From positions 11,363,761 to 11,427,760 of the forward strand of contig CM051034.1 of NCBI GenBank assembly GCA_027627225.1: a stretch of 64,000 nt of DNA. The letters are read 5' to 3'. This DNA comes from Congeria kusceri (Eukaryota; Mollusca; Bivalvia; Myida; Dreissenidae). The position numbers and the translations under genes are program-made. Below are positions 1 to 11,306 of the stretch, piece after piece. The notes beneath the pieces were generated by a model. The model was not told where the DNA came from. It was given only the letters and a program-made list of their open reading frames with translations, and did not search any database. How positions within the stretch are numbered: the first letter of the stretch is position 1; the number at the start of each line of letters is the position of its first letter.

Positions 1-821
1 ATGTACCAACTGAAATACTTTGAATAGTCCAGCGCTGTCCTCTGACAGCTCTTGTTAATTATTTGTATTTAATTTAACACATTTTAAAAAGTATCATGAT
101 TTAGGTACTCTCCATCCGCATTTTGATATGTGTTACAGGCCCTTTTTAAACACATCATTCAGTTACTTTTATATAACAGTTTCCACTAAGATTTTGACCA
201 AAGCTTTTTAAGATTAAACAATACGTATTATGTTTCACTTTTTATTTTCGTTTGACGCAGTTATCCAGACAGATCCTCAAAAAAACAGCAGTAGTGTCCG
301 GATCTTTGTATAGATCATAGAAAGGCAGTTCGAAAGTACATGAATTTTTAATCCTTCGTGGAATACTGAGTCATTTCTCATTGTTCTATTGAAATCTTTA
401 TTAAAGGTGCATATCAACTGTATTTCCTGTAAATATAGACACATATTAAAATAAGGCATATTCCCATTGTTCACGAATATATTTTTCTAGTAGCAATACG
501 ATATTGATGGAATCGTTATGAAAAAATTATATACAATGCCAAAAATTTGTTTTTCGATGCACGGCTCCAGCAAGTTTTGAACTAATGCCTACAAAAGCCC
601 GCACTTCAATGAAAACTTTTCTGCGCTACAGTACATTTATTAATAGTTCACATGCGCATAGCGGTACTTCATGTGCATTTCACTTATATCTGTTTTACTA
701 CTACCACACCTAAATTTTCCTGCGCCCGTGAAAAGTGTCACGGTGACAACTTGTTATAATTATAAAAATAAACAATATTTTATTGTTCCATTATAAAAAC
801 GAGACCGATGTGTTAAGCAGT

Positions 822-823
<2 letters not shown>
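1..823. other. AT-rich non-coding stretch, nothing recognised
   Basis: No exon with plausible splice sites, no tRNA-like sequence and no clear repeat was seen here. The short open frames are low-complexity and end quickly. Confidence 0.5.

Positions 824-855
<32 letters not shown>
824..855. repeat. poly-T tract (32 T)
   Basis: An uninterrupted run of 32 T, followed by AT-rich sequence. It may be the A-tail of an old minus-strand retroposon, but no body could be recognised beside it. The next 430 bases (856-1281) show nothing. Confidence 0.8.
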
Positions 856-859
<4 letters not shown>

Positions 860-1281
860 ATACTTCTTAAAATATATATATATTTTTTAGAAAATATTAT
901 ACCATGTTAGCCGTTAATACGGGGCAATTGTTTTTATTCAATAGATACATGTACTTAGAAATGACAGCTTACACTTGATATGTCAAAACAATTTGTCAAG
1001 TGCATTTATTACTTCAAAACACTTCAACAACTTGAAATCTGTTATCTATTGTTTAACACAATTTGTAAAGCGTTACTTATCTTTTTATAATGACCAAAAA
1101 ATGAGTTCGAACAAAATTGGCAACGTGTTCTGTAGTTGTAAATGTTAAAAACAATTAGTCCACTTCTTAATGTTCTTTTTTTAATAAATTAAATTTTGCT
1201 TTCCTGCTATTTGTTTAATACACAACATTTAATAAAATAAAATCCCGAATATATTGGTGTTATACACATCAGGAAATATAC

Positions 1282-1480
1282 GAGGCGTGTCGTGGGAAAC
1301 CCTGGTCCCGGGCTCAATTCATCTGCATAAAGTGTCATCCTGGATTAGCCTGTGCAGTCCACACAGGCTAATCCGGAACTACATTTTCTGTTTTGAAGGT
1401 ATTTTCTGTTTCAAGTAAGTCACAGGTGTTCTAAAGGCAAAAGACAAAATCCACTGTGGTTTTGATCTGCAATAAACTTC
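1282..1480 (+). mobile_element. Palindromic bivalve MITE-like element, left half only
   Basis: It starts GAGGCGTGTCGTGGGAAA and carries the internal hairpin GATTAGCCTGTGCAGTCC / CACAGGCTAATCC, matching the full-length copies at 22347, 33535, 50101 and 59576. The right half, which would end in GCCTCA, is missing or too diverged to see. Confidence 0.75.
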
Positions 1481-1564
1481 ATAAATAAAGCGAAATTGAT
1501 GTAACATTATTACTTTTTTTTTCAATAAAAAGGACTAGATTGGAGGAGCATAATAAAATGTACT

Positions 1565-1755
1565 TAGTTTTAACCTATTTATGTTACCTTGATTGTGTCA
1601 AAAGCTTATTGATACATTTTGGAGTCTGTTTCTTGGGTAGAACCAGTACTTGGTGTCTCTTTAGAAAGATCACTCAGTTTGCCCTGAGTAGGTATCGAAC
1701 TCATGTTCTCCCGAACACGAGGCAGACACCATATCCATTACACCACTGCCTCTTT
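1565..1755 (-). mobile_element. tRNA-derived SINE, diverged copy
   Basis: Read on the minus strand it starts with a tRNA-like head containing an A-box-like GTGTAATGGATATGGTG and a B-box-like GTTCGATACC. A body follows with the conserved AGTACTGGTTCTACCC. The same body is found at 56935-57133 and 22612-22790. It is tRNA-like but not a functional tRNA gene. Confidence 0.7.
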
Positions 1756-2017
1756 TATGTCGTTCTCATCATAATTGCAGAATGTGTTTGTGAAATAGTG
1801 TTAGGATCAAAATAATTTTCTCATTATTGATGTTTATTGGAAAAAAAGTAAATTTCTCATTATTGATGTTTATTGGAAAATATACAATGTTTTGTTTATT
1901 TCTAGATACACAAAAATAAATGAAAATTAAGAAACAATAGTTTTCTTTCATGGTTTATTGTCAAATAAACCATGTTTAGGAGTATAGATGCTTAGGAATT
2001 AAATCACAAGTGGGAAT

Positions 2018-2888
2018 AACTATATTTTATCTATCCTCTGAAGTTCTGAACTATATTCTCTGAACTATATTCCTCTGAACTATATTTTATCTATCCTCTG
2101 AACTATATTCCTCTGAACTATATTTTATCTATCCTCTGAACTATATTCCTCTGTACTATATTGTATCTATCCTCTGAAGTTCTGAACTATATGGTCTGGA
2201 CTATATTTTATCTATCCTCTGAACTATATTCCTCTGAACTATATTTTATCTATCATCTGAACTATATTGCTCTTGACTATATTTTATCTATCCTCTGAAT
2301 TTTATTGCTCTGAACTATATTTGATCTATCCTCTGAAGTTCTCAACTATATTCTCTGAACTATATTTTATCTGTCCTCTGAACTATATTTTATCTGTCCT
2401 CTGAACTATATTTTATGTATCTTCTGAACCATATTTTATATATACTTTAATCTATATTTTATCTATCGTCTGAACTATATTTAATCTTATTGTCTGAACT
2501 ATATTATATCTATCCTCTGAACTATATTTTATTTGTCTGAACTATATTATATCTATCCTCTGAACTATATTTTATCTATCATCTGAACTATATTTTACCT
2601 ATCTGCTGAACTATATTTTATCTATCATATGAATTATATTTTATCTATCTTCTGAACTGTTTTTTACTATCCTCTGAACTATATTTTATCTATCCTCTGA
2701 ACTATATTTTATCTATCCTCTGAACTGTATTTTATCTATCATATCAACTATATTTTATCTATCAAATGAACTATATTTTATCTACTGAACTATCATCTGA
2801 ACTATATTTATATCATCTGAACCATATTTTATCTATCCTCTGAACTATATTTTATCTATCCTCTGAACTATCTTTTATCTATCCTCTG
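2018..2888. repeat. 23-bp AT-rich minisatellite
   Basis: About 35 tandem, imperfect copies of a unit close to CTGAACTATATTTTATCTATCCT. Length variants and interspersed shorter units are common. No coding sense is visible. Confidence 0.9.
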
Positions 2889-3093
2889 GCCTTATTCCTG
2901 CAACCTACATGGTGTATGTTCACAAACACATTTCAGTGACGCCAACGAATCATTATAATTCAATAATGAACAGCTTTTTTGATAAACATCAACAATAAAT
3001 ATGATTTTGAATGTATTCTTTGTTATGATAAACTACAGTGTAGCTGTGGTTCGTGTAAAGTTCACTTAACTTAACTTTGTTTAAATTTTGTAG

Positions 3094-3247
3094 GTGGAGC
3101 CTCTGAAATTATACCCTACCCCGCCCACCACCCCCACGATCGACGGAACACAAGTTGGCTTGTTTACCAGTTTCTCAGCCTGCGAGACTGACGAGATAGC
3201 AATGCTCCTGTACTATCTAGTCAAGAGTTACTTTTCAGTTTCATTCA
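3094..3247 (+). CDS. Unrecognised gene, penultimate exon (partial gene)
   Basis: The exon follows a good acceptor (TTTAAATTTTGTAG, ending at 3093) and reads in one open frame from VEPLKLYPTPPTTPTIDG through a serine/cysteine stretch to AMLLYYLVKSYFSVSF. It stops at a consensus donor, A|GTAAGTATT, at 3248 in phase 1. That matches the phase of the exon at 3982, which supports the pair as true exons. The first half is GC-richer than the surroundings, as expected for coding sequence; the second half is hydrophobic and is repeated downstream. The rest of the gene must lie left of the window or upstream on unrecognised exons. I cannot name a family. The start at 3094 is a splice acceptor, not a translation start. 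An alternative is that the whole region is a repeat with chance open frames. Confidence 0.45.
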
Positions 3248-3957
3248 GTAAGTATTTAGCAATGCTCCTGTACTATCTAGTCAAGAGTTACTTGTCAGTT
3301 TCATTCAGTAAGTATTTAGCAATGCTCCTGTACTATCTAGTCAAGAGTTACTTGTCAGTTTCATTCAGTAAGTATTTAGCAATGCTCCTGTACTATCTTG
3401 GCAAGAGTTACTTGTCAGTTTCATTCATTAAGTATTTAGCAATGCTCCTGTACTATCTTGGCAAGAGTTACTTGTCAGTTTCATTCAGTAAGTATTTAGC
3501 AATGCTCCTGTACTATCTAGTCAAGAGTTACTTGTCAGTTTCATTCAGTAAGTATTTAGCAATGCTCCTGTACTATCTTGGCAAGAGTTACTTGTCAGTT
3601 TCATTCAGTAAGTATTTAGCAATGCTCCTGTACTATCTTGGCAAGAGTTACTTGTCAGTTTCATTCAGTAAGTATTTAGCAATGCTCCTGTACTATCTAG
3701 TCAAGAGTTACTTGTCAGTTTCATTCAGTAAGTATTTATCAATGCTCCTGTACTATCTTGGCAAGAGTTATTCGTGAGTTTCATTCAGTAAGTATCGCAC
3801 TTATTTCTGTGAGACTGACGAGATAGCAATGCTTCCGTACAATCTAGTAAAGAGCTAATTGTCAGTTTCATTCAGTAAGTATTTAGCAATGCTCCAGTAC
3901 TATCTCGTCAAGAGTTCTCATCAGTTGCATTCAGTAAGTATTTAGCAATGCTCCCTT
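3195..3957 (+). repeat. 60-bp tandem repeat copying an exon end plus its splice donor
   Basis: About 12 copies of a 60-bp unit (core AGCAATGCTCCTGTACTATC and TTTCATTCAGTAAGTATTT). The first copy is the 3' end of the exon at 3094-3247. The unit is exactly 20 codons and stays open in the exon's frame through ten copies, to a stop at 3775-3777. Each copy ends in a GTAAGTAT donor except the one at 3421-3435, where CAGTAAGT became CATTAAGT. The last two or three copies are more diverged. A predicted product with all copies would contain repeated 20-residue hydrophobic blocks; whether that is made is unknown. Confidence 0.9.
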
Positions 3958-3981
3958 TAAATAAACCTTTACAACTTTCAG

Positions 3982-4166
3982 ATCACGCCCACGTACCCCT
4001 GCACAGGAGACCGGATCCAGCCAGCAGACCGTGTGACGTCGACACGCTGAAACTCTTGGGAACGCATGTCGATCGATTGACCAAACACCTGCAGAAAATA
4101 TGCTCTTACCTGTCTAAAACGTGCGAAGGGTATCTGTTGTTGATGAGATGTCTTGGAAGAAAATGA
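3982..4166 (+). CDS. Unrecognised gene, terminal exon
   Basis: It is preceded by a strong acceptor (CTTTACAACTTTCAG, ending at 3981). In the phase fixed by the exon at 3094-3247 it reads N-HAHVPLHRRPDPASRPCDVD, then a basic, cysteine-containing tail ending in LLLMRCLGRK and TGA at 4164-4166. GC content is higher than in the flanks. All intact donors in the 60-bp repeat upstream are in the same phase, so any of them would join to this exon in frame. No domain is recognised. The sequence after the stop (4167 onward) is likely 3' untranslated or intergenic. Confidence 0.45.
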
Positions 4167-4494
4167 GGCTGCTTAAGCAATTTTGGAAATTAAAAGTCAG
4201 TGTTGAATATCGGACATGAAATGAAATCTGTTACGTGGGTTTCGTAGGCTGAAAAGGGCGATTCAGATTTTGAAATCCTGTAAATGAGGCTGCTAAAGCA
4301 ATGGCAGATATTAGAAGTCAGAGTTGAATATAGGACAATGAAATGAAAACTGATGCAACTGTTACACCTATTTTAATTATCTAAACTGTATGATTCAAGT
4401 TTGGAAATTCTGTAGTCTTCACACAGACAGACAGATATAGAACAAATACTATTATCTTCATATCGCCGGGAACTTTGAAGTTTCCTTGATGTAT

Positions 4495-4780
4495 CTAAAA
4501 TGTGTGAATTAATAAGAGGGTAGGTGTCCAAAATGAGCGGATATGTAAGAAGGTAACAGTCCAAAATAACTGAATTTGTGAGAGGCTAGGAATCCAAACT
4601 GTGTGAATTATGCAGGAGCAGATTAGTCTGAAATGAGTGAATTTGTAACAACACGAGAGTCCAAAATGAGTGGATTTGTAAGATCACAGGCATCTGAAAT
4701 TAGTGGATTTGTAAAAGCACAGGAGTCCGAAATAAGTGGATTTGAAATTGCACAGGAGTCCAAAATGAGTGGACGGAACT
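4495..4780. repeat. Degenerate ~40-bp tandem repeat
   Basis: Five to seven diverged units of the form AGGAGTCCAAAATGAGTGGA followed by TTTGTAAGAGCACA. Older and less uniform than the other satellites in the window. No gene is seen from here to 6051; the sequence is AT-rich and non-coding. Confidence 0.75.
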
Positions 4781-6051
4781 TTCCATAAATGTTCAAATGT
4801 TCATTTAAGTCACATACTTAATACATGGACATACTAAACAGTTTAGGTGAAATGTTTGTGATATGTGACAAATGTGACCAGAGCCTTTCAGCTAGGATTC
4901 ACATCTCGATTCTGCAGGTATTGCCTATTCTGCAGGTATTGCCTATTGTCAGAATTTTAAAAACAAAATACCGGTAGTTGGACATATATTTGAATAGATA
5001 TGTTTAGGATGATATTTGATCTCTGTTAAGTCACATGTAGGATTGTCTTGAAAGTAAAATAATGCGGTTTTAAATTTTAAGCTTTAGTTTTTAATATACC
5101 AACATGTAAAACACAGCTTTTGGTGCATTTCTTGACTGCCATTTGTTAGTTGTCTATAGTCTTCACAACGCATTGTGTACACCATGTGAAGTTTCATGCT
5201 GTGTCGTAGAGATTCCCAAAGGTTAGGTTGGTCAGTGCTACAATCGTTTCACAGACCATTGTAACACAATCAGCATAAACCATTAGCAATTAAAATTGTA
5301 TGGTAGACCTTCCATTAGCATTGTACTAGTGAAACTTTATATTGTTCTATTGTCACATTCATTTAATTTTTCTGTGGTCACATTCAGCCGGTACATTGTC
5401 AAAAAATTTCACAACCTGTATTTCCAAATCAAAATCTACATTCTCAATGTAAAATGTTATATTCACAATGTAAAATTTTTTACTTTCCATTTGTGGAATT
5501 AAAAACCAGTATTTTTATCATTGAATATTGCCATTAAAACTAACTTGAGAATTTAAAACTTACATTTCCATTTCTACGATTTAACACTCAAATTTACATT
5601 CAACAGTTTGCAAATTTCATGCTATTGGTAGAATTCAACACCAACATTTCTGTCATTAAATGTATCACTTATATTACTATTGATAATATCAAAACTTACA
5701 TTTCCATTGAAATATTTATACTTGGCATGTTCATTGTAGAATTGAAACCTTGCAGTTTGGTGACATAATTATTTCCATCACATCTTTGAAAAGCCATTAT
5801 CATGCTATTGGTATCGGTTCTTTGATTGTTGTCATGTAAATACAAATATTTGCTAATAGCCGATATTGTATATCATTAGTCAAGAATTGTTTATGCAATA
5901 TTTGTTAATTTTGTATGTTTTTATTATGTCTGTGTATTTTAGGACAAGAGTTTAACAGTGTTGATATTAATATTAATGATGTTAATATTAGTATGTATGT
6001 GTATGACTGATTAGTAACTTTTATGTAACTGCTACTGTTTTGGGAGATGTA
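4781..6051. other. Non-coding AT-rich stretch
   Basis: Nothing but a short direct duplication (GGTATTGCCTATTCTGCAGG near 4916-4945) and scattered open frames of fewer than 70 codons without coding character. Confidence 0.5.
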
Positions 6052-8399
6052 TTTTTAGCTCACCTGAGCTATTGGTGTAGGGGAGCTCTCCGGCATCGTC
6101 CATTGCCTGTCGTCTATATGCCATCAACAATTTGAACCGTTATCGCGATAAAGACTACATTTTTTATTCAATCTTGACCTAACTTGCGCAGTTTGTGTAT
6201 GACCATAAAATCTCGGATGGGATTGTTATTGGGTCAGATCACATCTGTAACACTAGAGTTATTGCCCCTTTTTTCCTGCAAACAAAGTGCAAAAATGCCT
6301 TTTTCCAACTTATAGACTGTATTTTGAATCCAATCTTAACAAAACTTTCACAGTTTGTGTATGACCATCAGATCACAGCAGACACCAAACATGGGCCAGA
6401 TCGTGTTTCAAACACAAGAGTTATTGCCCTTAGTTTATTTAAAAAATATACAAAAATGGACATTATTCAGGATAGAGACTTCATTTTTCATCCAATCTTC
6501 ACCAATCTTGCACAGTTTGTGTATGACCATGAGATTACAGTTGAAGTTGAATATAGGCAAGATTGAACCAGAAACAGCGGAGTTATTGCCCTTTGTGAAA
6601 AAATATGCAAAAATGGACATAATTCAGGATAGAGACTTAATTTTTCATCCAATCTTCACCAATCTTTTTTGTCATTCCAATTTTATTTCTTTTCAAACCC
6701 CAATATACATATTACATCAAATCAGTTTACTGTACAAAGTGTGTTTTACAAAGAAATGTTTATCTATACAACATAAAAAAAAAGAAATAGAAAAAATGTA
6801 TAATGAAGAGAAGAAAAGTTTTTGCTAAGTTTAACATGGATGGGTTCGTAAAAAAGATTAGAATGAAATAAAATGAGTCCAGCGTGACAGGAAATGTTCA
6901 TACTTATTCTGTACGTGTGAAATTATTTCTTCTAATTTAATTCGTTTTCTGAGGACATTTTTAAATATATTTATTTGTGGCACACTGTTTTCATTTTTAC
7001 ATTTAAATCTATAAAATTTTGCAAACAAAATTATAAAGTTAATGCAGCATGAATTCATTTTAGTAACAGTTTAAATATTACAAAATGATATATTAGCATA
7101 ATTCAAATCTAGCGTATCTCCCATGCCCAACATGTCCTGTATAAACTTTTGAAGGCATGTCCAAAATATTTGTACGTATTGACATTCCCAAAACATGTGG
7201 ATATTTGAATCAGGATACATTGAACAAAAATCGCACAAACTTGAAGACTTTATTTTGCATTTATGCAACAAGGTGTTGTTCGGAATAATTTGCATTAAAT
7301 ATTTATATTGAAAGGTTCTCAATTTAGTATCAATAGATAATTTTAAAGGCTGAGTGAAAATTAATTTTGATTTAATTTCTTCCAAATTTAGTAATAATTT
7401 CCATTTATTTATTTGTTTAAAATCTTTTGGTTTTTCTTTTAATACTAGTTTTCCATATACTACTTTACATAATTTGGTTGATTCTGTGATGTTGGTGAAC
7501 ATGTATTCTGGAGCGGAATACTCGATGTGGCTTTGCTGTAATAATTGTTTCCATTCAATAGGAATCTTCACGAATCTTGCACAGTTTGTCTATGACCATA
7601 AGATTAAAGGTGAAGTCGAATATAAGCAAAATCGGGCCAGAAAATCAGACTTATTGCCCTTTGTTTGTGAAAAAAATATACAAAAATGGACATTATTCAG
7701 GATAGGGACTTCATTTTTCATCTAGTCTTCACCAATCAGGTAAAGTAGAATATAAGCATGATCGAGCCAGAAACACCGGAGTTATTGTGTTTGGAAAAAA
7801 ACACCAACAAGTTATCAATGATTGACTTGCACACATGATTTTTTATTCCATGTTGATCAAACTTACACAGTTTGCGTATGACCATAAAAATTGTTTGATA
7901 AAATTTGATTTCCAACAGTTGCAAACCTTGCATGCAGTTATTTGAACATGCAACATTGATCAGATGGCTTCAGAGCCTGCATTAACATCATTTTTCATCA
8001 CTGGACAGAAAACTATCAAAGAAAAAGCAAAATTTGACCTTATAGCACAGCCATCGCAATTATCGCATTGCAACTAGTTCTCCAAAACTGTCTGTGAAAA
8101 AGACATCAGAATCTACTGTTCCTGCATTTTCCAGAATTGTCACTGACATAATGAAAAAGGGTCAGGGTAAGAATATCGAAAAAATTATTTGAGAACCATT
8201 AGCAATAAAATGCACATCCACTACCCAACTCATACTTTAGTTAGCCCATTGCACTAACTGATGTTTTAAATCAAAATTGATCCTATCCCCCTCTGCGTAT
8301 TGTTCAGATACCTTAATGTTCAAACCTGTCACAACAGTGTGGTCTTCATCTGTACCAGTCTCAGGTGAGCGCTTTGGGCCATCATGGCCCTCTTGTTTT
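6052..8399 (+). mobile_element. AGCTCACC-type non-autonomous element with internal repeats
   Basis: The left end is TTTTTAGCTCACCTGAGC and the right end is CAGGTGAGCGCTTTGGGCC followed by ATCATGGCCCTCTTG, the same ends (reversed) as the element at 57502-58788. The interior consists of about five diverged ~165-bp direct repeats, each with a segment like CAGTTTGTGTATGACCATNA and AGAGTTATTGCCC. No transposase frame was found. A truncated LINE is inserted at 6667-7562. The mechanism of mobility is unknown to me. Confidence 0.75.
6667..7562 (-). mobile_element. 5'-truncated LINE insertion (reverse-transcriptase C-terminus and 3' UTR)
   Basis: It is flanked by a 16-bp target-site duplication, AATCTTCACCAATCTT at 6651-6666 and AATCTTCACGAATCTT at 7563-7578 (one mismatch). 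On the minus strand, codons from about 7562 down to 7071 encode the end of a LINE ORF2: FQYKYLMQIIPNNTLLHKCK, a CDFC pair and HMFWECQYVQIFW. This is the zinc-binding (zf-RVT) region found at the C-terminus of L1/Tx1-like reverse transcriptases. The stop is at 7071-7073, and a ~400-bp 3' UTR ends in a short A-run at the 6667 side. The polymerase and endonuclease domains are absent, so it cannot be autonomous. Confidence 0.8.
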
Positions 8400-8549
8400 G
8401 TCAAATAGGCAGCTAATGCTCATCTAACTGTACCAAACTCTGCATAATCATTTCATTCTCCATTTGTTTGTCTTTAGACCACATGCCGTTCAATTGTATG
8501 AGGGTATTTTATTGGTACATGTATCACTTTTATTTGTAGAAGTTTGTTT

Positions 8550-8764
8550 TTTAAGGGTATAAACTATGTACATTGCTGTTTATATATATATATGAGAAAA
8601 TTCTATGAAACTTGGTTTTTCATTGCTGTTTATTATCCATACAAAATCCATATCAAATTTTTATTGTCCGAAAAAGTCAAATCAAACTTATTTTATCCGG
8701 TGAAAATCCAATCAAACTTTCTGCATTGCTGTTTATTATCTAGAGAAAATCCAGTCAAACTTTG
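8550..8764. repeat. Diverged copies of the 43-bp satellite, left flank
   Basis: Units such as GAAAATCCAATCAAACTTTC followed by TGCATTGCTGTTTATTATC, recognisably the same as the homogeneous array at 9740-11306 but with many substitutions. Confidence 0.75.
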
Positions 8765-9271
8765 TTTTTAAAGGGGTTTGTTCACAGATTTTCGCATTTT
8801 TTGAAGTATGCCATTAAATGCCTTAGTTTGACAGATTTAAGCATCTGAACTAAAAAGCTAATGTATAATCACAAGGAAAGTATTTCGAGAAAAAAAAAAA
8901 ATTTGGTCCCACCGGGGTTCGAACCCGGGACCTCCGTGTTAAAAAGCTTTCCCCTTAACCAATCGGCCATTCCGAATTCTATATTTCACCCTGCATTATT
9001 TACTTCATGTGACTGTTCCATGTGATGTCAACAGTTGCAACGAAAACAACAGACACACTCCAAATTATTCCATCGTTTAGCGTTACAAACGCTTTATAAT
9101 TTTATCAATTTTTACTGATGATTTTTCATAAACAAAACGGTTTTTACAGTATATATCTAGGTCCGTAGTGTTATTTTGCTCCCTTGTATACACTGTTCTT
9201 TTATTTTTGGAATCTGTGACAAAAAGTTGAAAAATTGTCAATTCGTCAATCTGTGAACAGGTCCCTTTAAA
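8765..9271. mobile_element. TIR element carrying an internal tRNA-like unit
   Basis: The terminal inverted repeats are TTTAAAGGGGTTTGTTCACA at the left (8768 on) and, read from the right end, TTTAAAGGGACCTGTTCACA (9271 down). The element is about 500 bp and sits inside the old part of the 43-bp repeat, which resumes at 9272. No transposase is encoded. A half copy of the right end is present at 40311-40440. A tRNA-like sequence lies inside on the minus strand (8904-8974). Confidence 0.75.
8904..8974 (-). tRNA. tRNA-like Pol III unit (pseudo-tRNA inside a transposable element)
   Basis: Read on the minus strand there is an A-box-like TGGCCGATTGGTTAAGG, a perfect B box GGTTCGAACCC in a stable T arm, and a 3' end TGGGACCA. 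A run of T follows immediately, a natural Pol III terminator. The 5' acceptor side (GGAATGG) does not pair well with TGGGACC, and the anticodon region is long and irregular. I therefore read it as a tRNA-derived promoter unit, not a translating tRNA. Confidence 0.6.
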
Positions 9272-9739
9272 TACAGCGAGAAAATCCATCAAACTTTGTA
9301 CCTTGCTATTTATTATCCAGAGCAAATCCAATCAAACTGTGTGCATTGCTGTTTATTAAAATGAGAAAGTTCAATCAAACTTTGTGCATTGCTGTTTATT
9401 TTACTGAGAAAATCCAATCAAACATTGGACATTGCTGTTTATTAAAATGAGAAAGTTCAATCAAACTTTGTGCATTTCTGTTTATTTTACTGAGAAAATC
9501 CAATCAAACATTGGACATTGCTGTTTATTAAAATGAGAAAGTCCAATCAAACTTTGTGCAATGCTGTTTATTTTACTGAGAAAATCCAATCAAACATTGG
9601 GCATTGCTGTTTATTAAAATGAGAAAACCCAATCAACCTTTGTTGATTGCTAATTATTGTCTGGAGAAAATCTAATCAAATTTTGTTGATAGCTAATTAT
9701 TGTATGGAGAAAATCTAATCAAACTTTGTACCTTGTTAC
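9272..9739. repeat. Diverged 43-bp satellite copies
   Basis: Alternating variants such as AGTTCAATCAAACTTTGTGC and AAAATCCAATCAAACATTGG, each followed by CATTGCTGTTTATT. They form a transition from old to homogeneous repeat. Confidence 0.8.
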
Positions 9740-11306
9740 TTCTCATGTGAAAATCCAGTCAAACTGTGTACATTGCTGTTTGTTATCTGGAGTTATCCAG
9801 TCAAACTGTGTACATTGCTGTTTGTTATCTGGAGTTATCCAGTCAAACTGTGTACATTGCTGTTTGTTATCTGGAGTTATCCAGTCAAACTGTGTACATT
9901 GCTGTTTGTTATCTGGAGCAAATCCGGTCAAACTATGTACATTGCTGTTTGTTATCTGGAGAAATCCGGTCAAACTGTGTACATTGCTGTTTGTTATCTG
10001 GAGAAAATCCGGTCAAACTGTGTACATTGCTGTTGATTATCTGGAGAAAATCCAATCAAACTGTGTACATTGCTGTTGATTATCTGGAGAAAATCCAATC
10101 AAACTGTGTACATTGCTGTTTGTTATCTGGAGAAAATCCAATCAAACTGTGTACATTGCTGTTTGTTATCTGGAGAAAATCCAGTCAAACTGTGTACATT
10201 GCTGTTTGTTATCTGGAGAAAATCCAATAAAACTGTGTACATTGCTGTTTGTTATCTGGAGAAAATTCAATCAAACTGTGTACATTGCTGTTGATTATCT
10301 GGAGAAAATCCAATCAAACTGTGTACATTGCTGTTGATTATCGGGAGAAAATCCAATCAAACTGTGTACATTGCTGTTGATTATCTGGAGAAAATCCAAT
10401 CAAACTGTGTACATTGCTGTTTGTTATCTGGAGAAAATCCAGTCAAACTGTGTACATTGCTGTTTGTTATCTGGAGAAAATCCAGTCAAACTGTGTACAT
10501 TGCTGTTTGTTATCTGGAGTTATCCAGTCAAACTGTGTACATTGCTGTTTGTTATCTGGAGAAAATCCAATCAAACTGTGTACATTGCTGTTTGTTATCT
10601 GGAGAAAATCCAGTCAAACTATGTACATTGCTGTTTGTTATCTGGACAAATCCGGTCAAACTGTGTACATTGCTGTTTGTTATCTGGAGGAAATCCGGTC
10701 AAACTGTGTACATTGCTGTTTGTTATCTGGAGAAAATCCAATCAAACTGTGTACATTGCTGTTGATTATCTGGAGAAAATCCGGTCAAACTGTGTACATT
10801 GCTGTTTGTTATCTGGAGAAAATCCAATCAAACTATGTACATTGCTGTTGATTATCTGGAGTTATCCAGTCAAACTATGTACATTGCTGTTTGTTATCTG
10901 GAAAAATCCAGTCAAACTATGTACATTGCTGTAGATTATCTGGAGTTATCCAGTCAAACTGTGTACATTGCTGTTTGTTATCTGGAGTTATCCAGTCAAA
11001 CTGTGTACATTGCTGTTTGTTATCTGGAGAAAATCCAATCAAACTGTGTACATTGCTGTTGATTATCTGGAGTTATCCAGTCAAACTATGTACATTGCTG
11101 TTTGTTATCGGGAGAAAATCCGGTCAAACTGTGTACATTGCTGTTTGTTATCTGGAGAAAATCCGGTCAAACTGTGTACATTGCTGTTTGTTATCTGGAG
11201 AATATCCAACCAAACTTTGTACATTCCTGTTTGTTATCTGGAGAATATCCAACCAAACTTTGTACATTCCTGTTTGTTATCTAGAGAAAATCCAGTCAAA
11301 CTGTGT
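9740..11306. repeat. 43-bp satellite array, about 36 copies
   Basis: The unit is close to GAAAATCCAATCAAACTGTG followed by TACATTGCTGTTTGTTATCTGGA. A 42-bp variant has GAGTTATCCAGTCAAAC, and some copies have GTTGATTATC. Because 43 is not a multiple of 3 and the unit lacks stops in several registers, long open frames appear in all three plus frames and one minus frame. They repeat a peptide such as CVHCCLLSG and are artefacts of the repeat, not genes. Confidence 0.95.

Noticed and set aside
1540..1815. A 91-codon plus-strand open frame.
   Set aside because: It is the antisense reading of a SINE copy (1565-1755).
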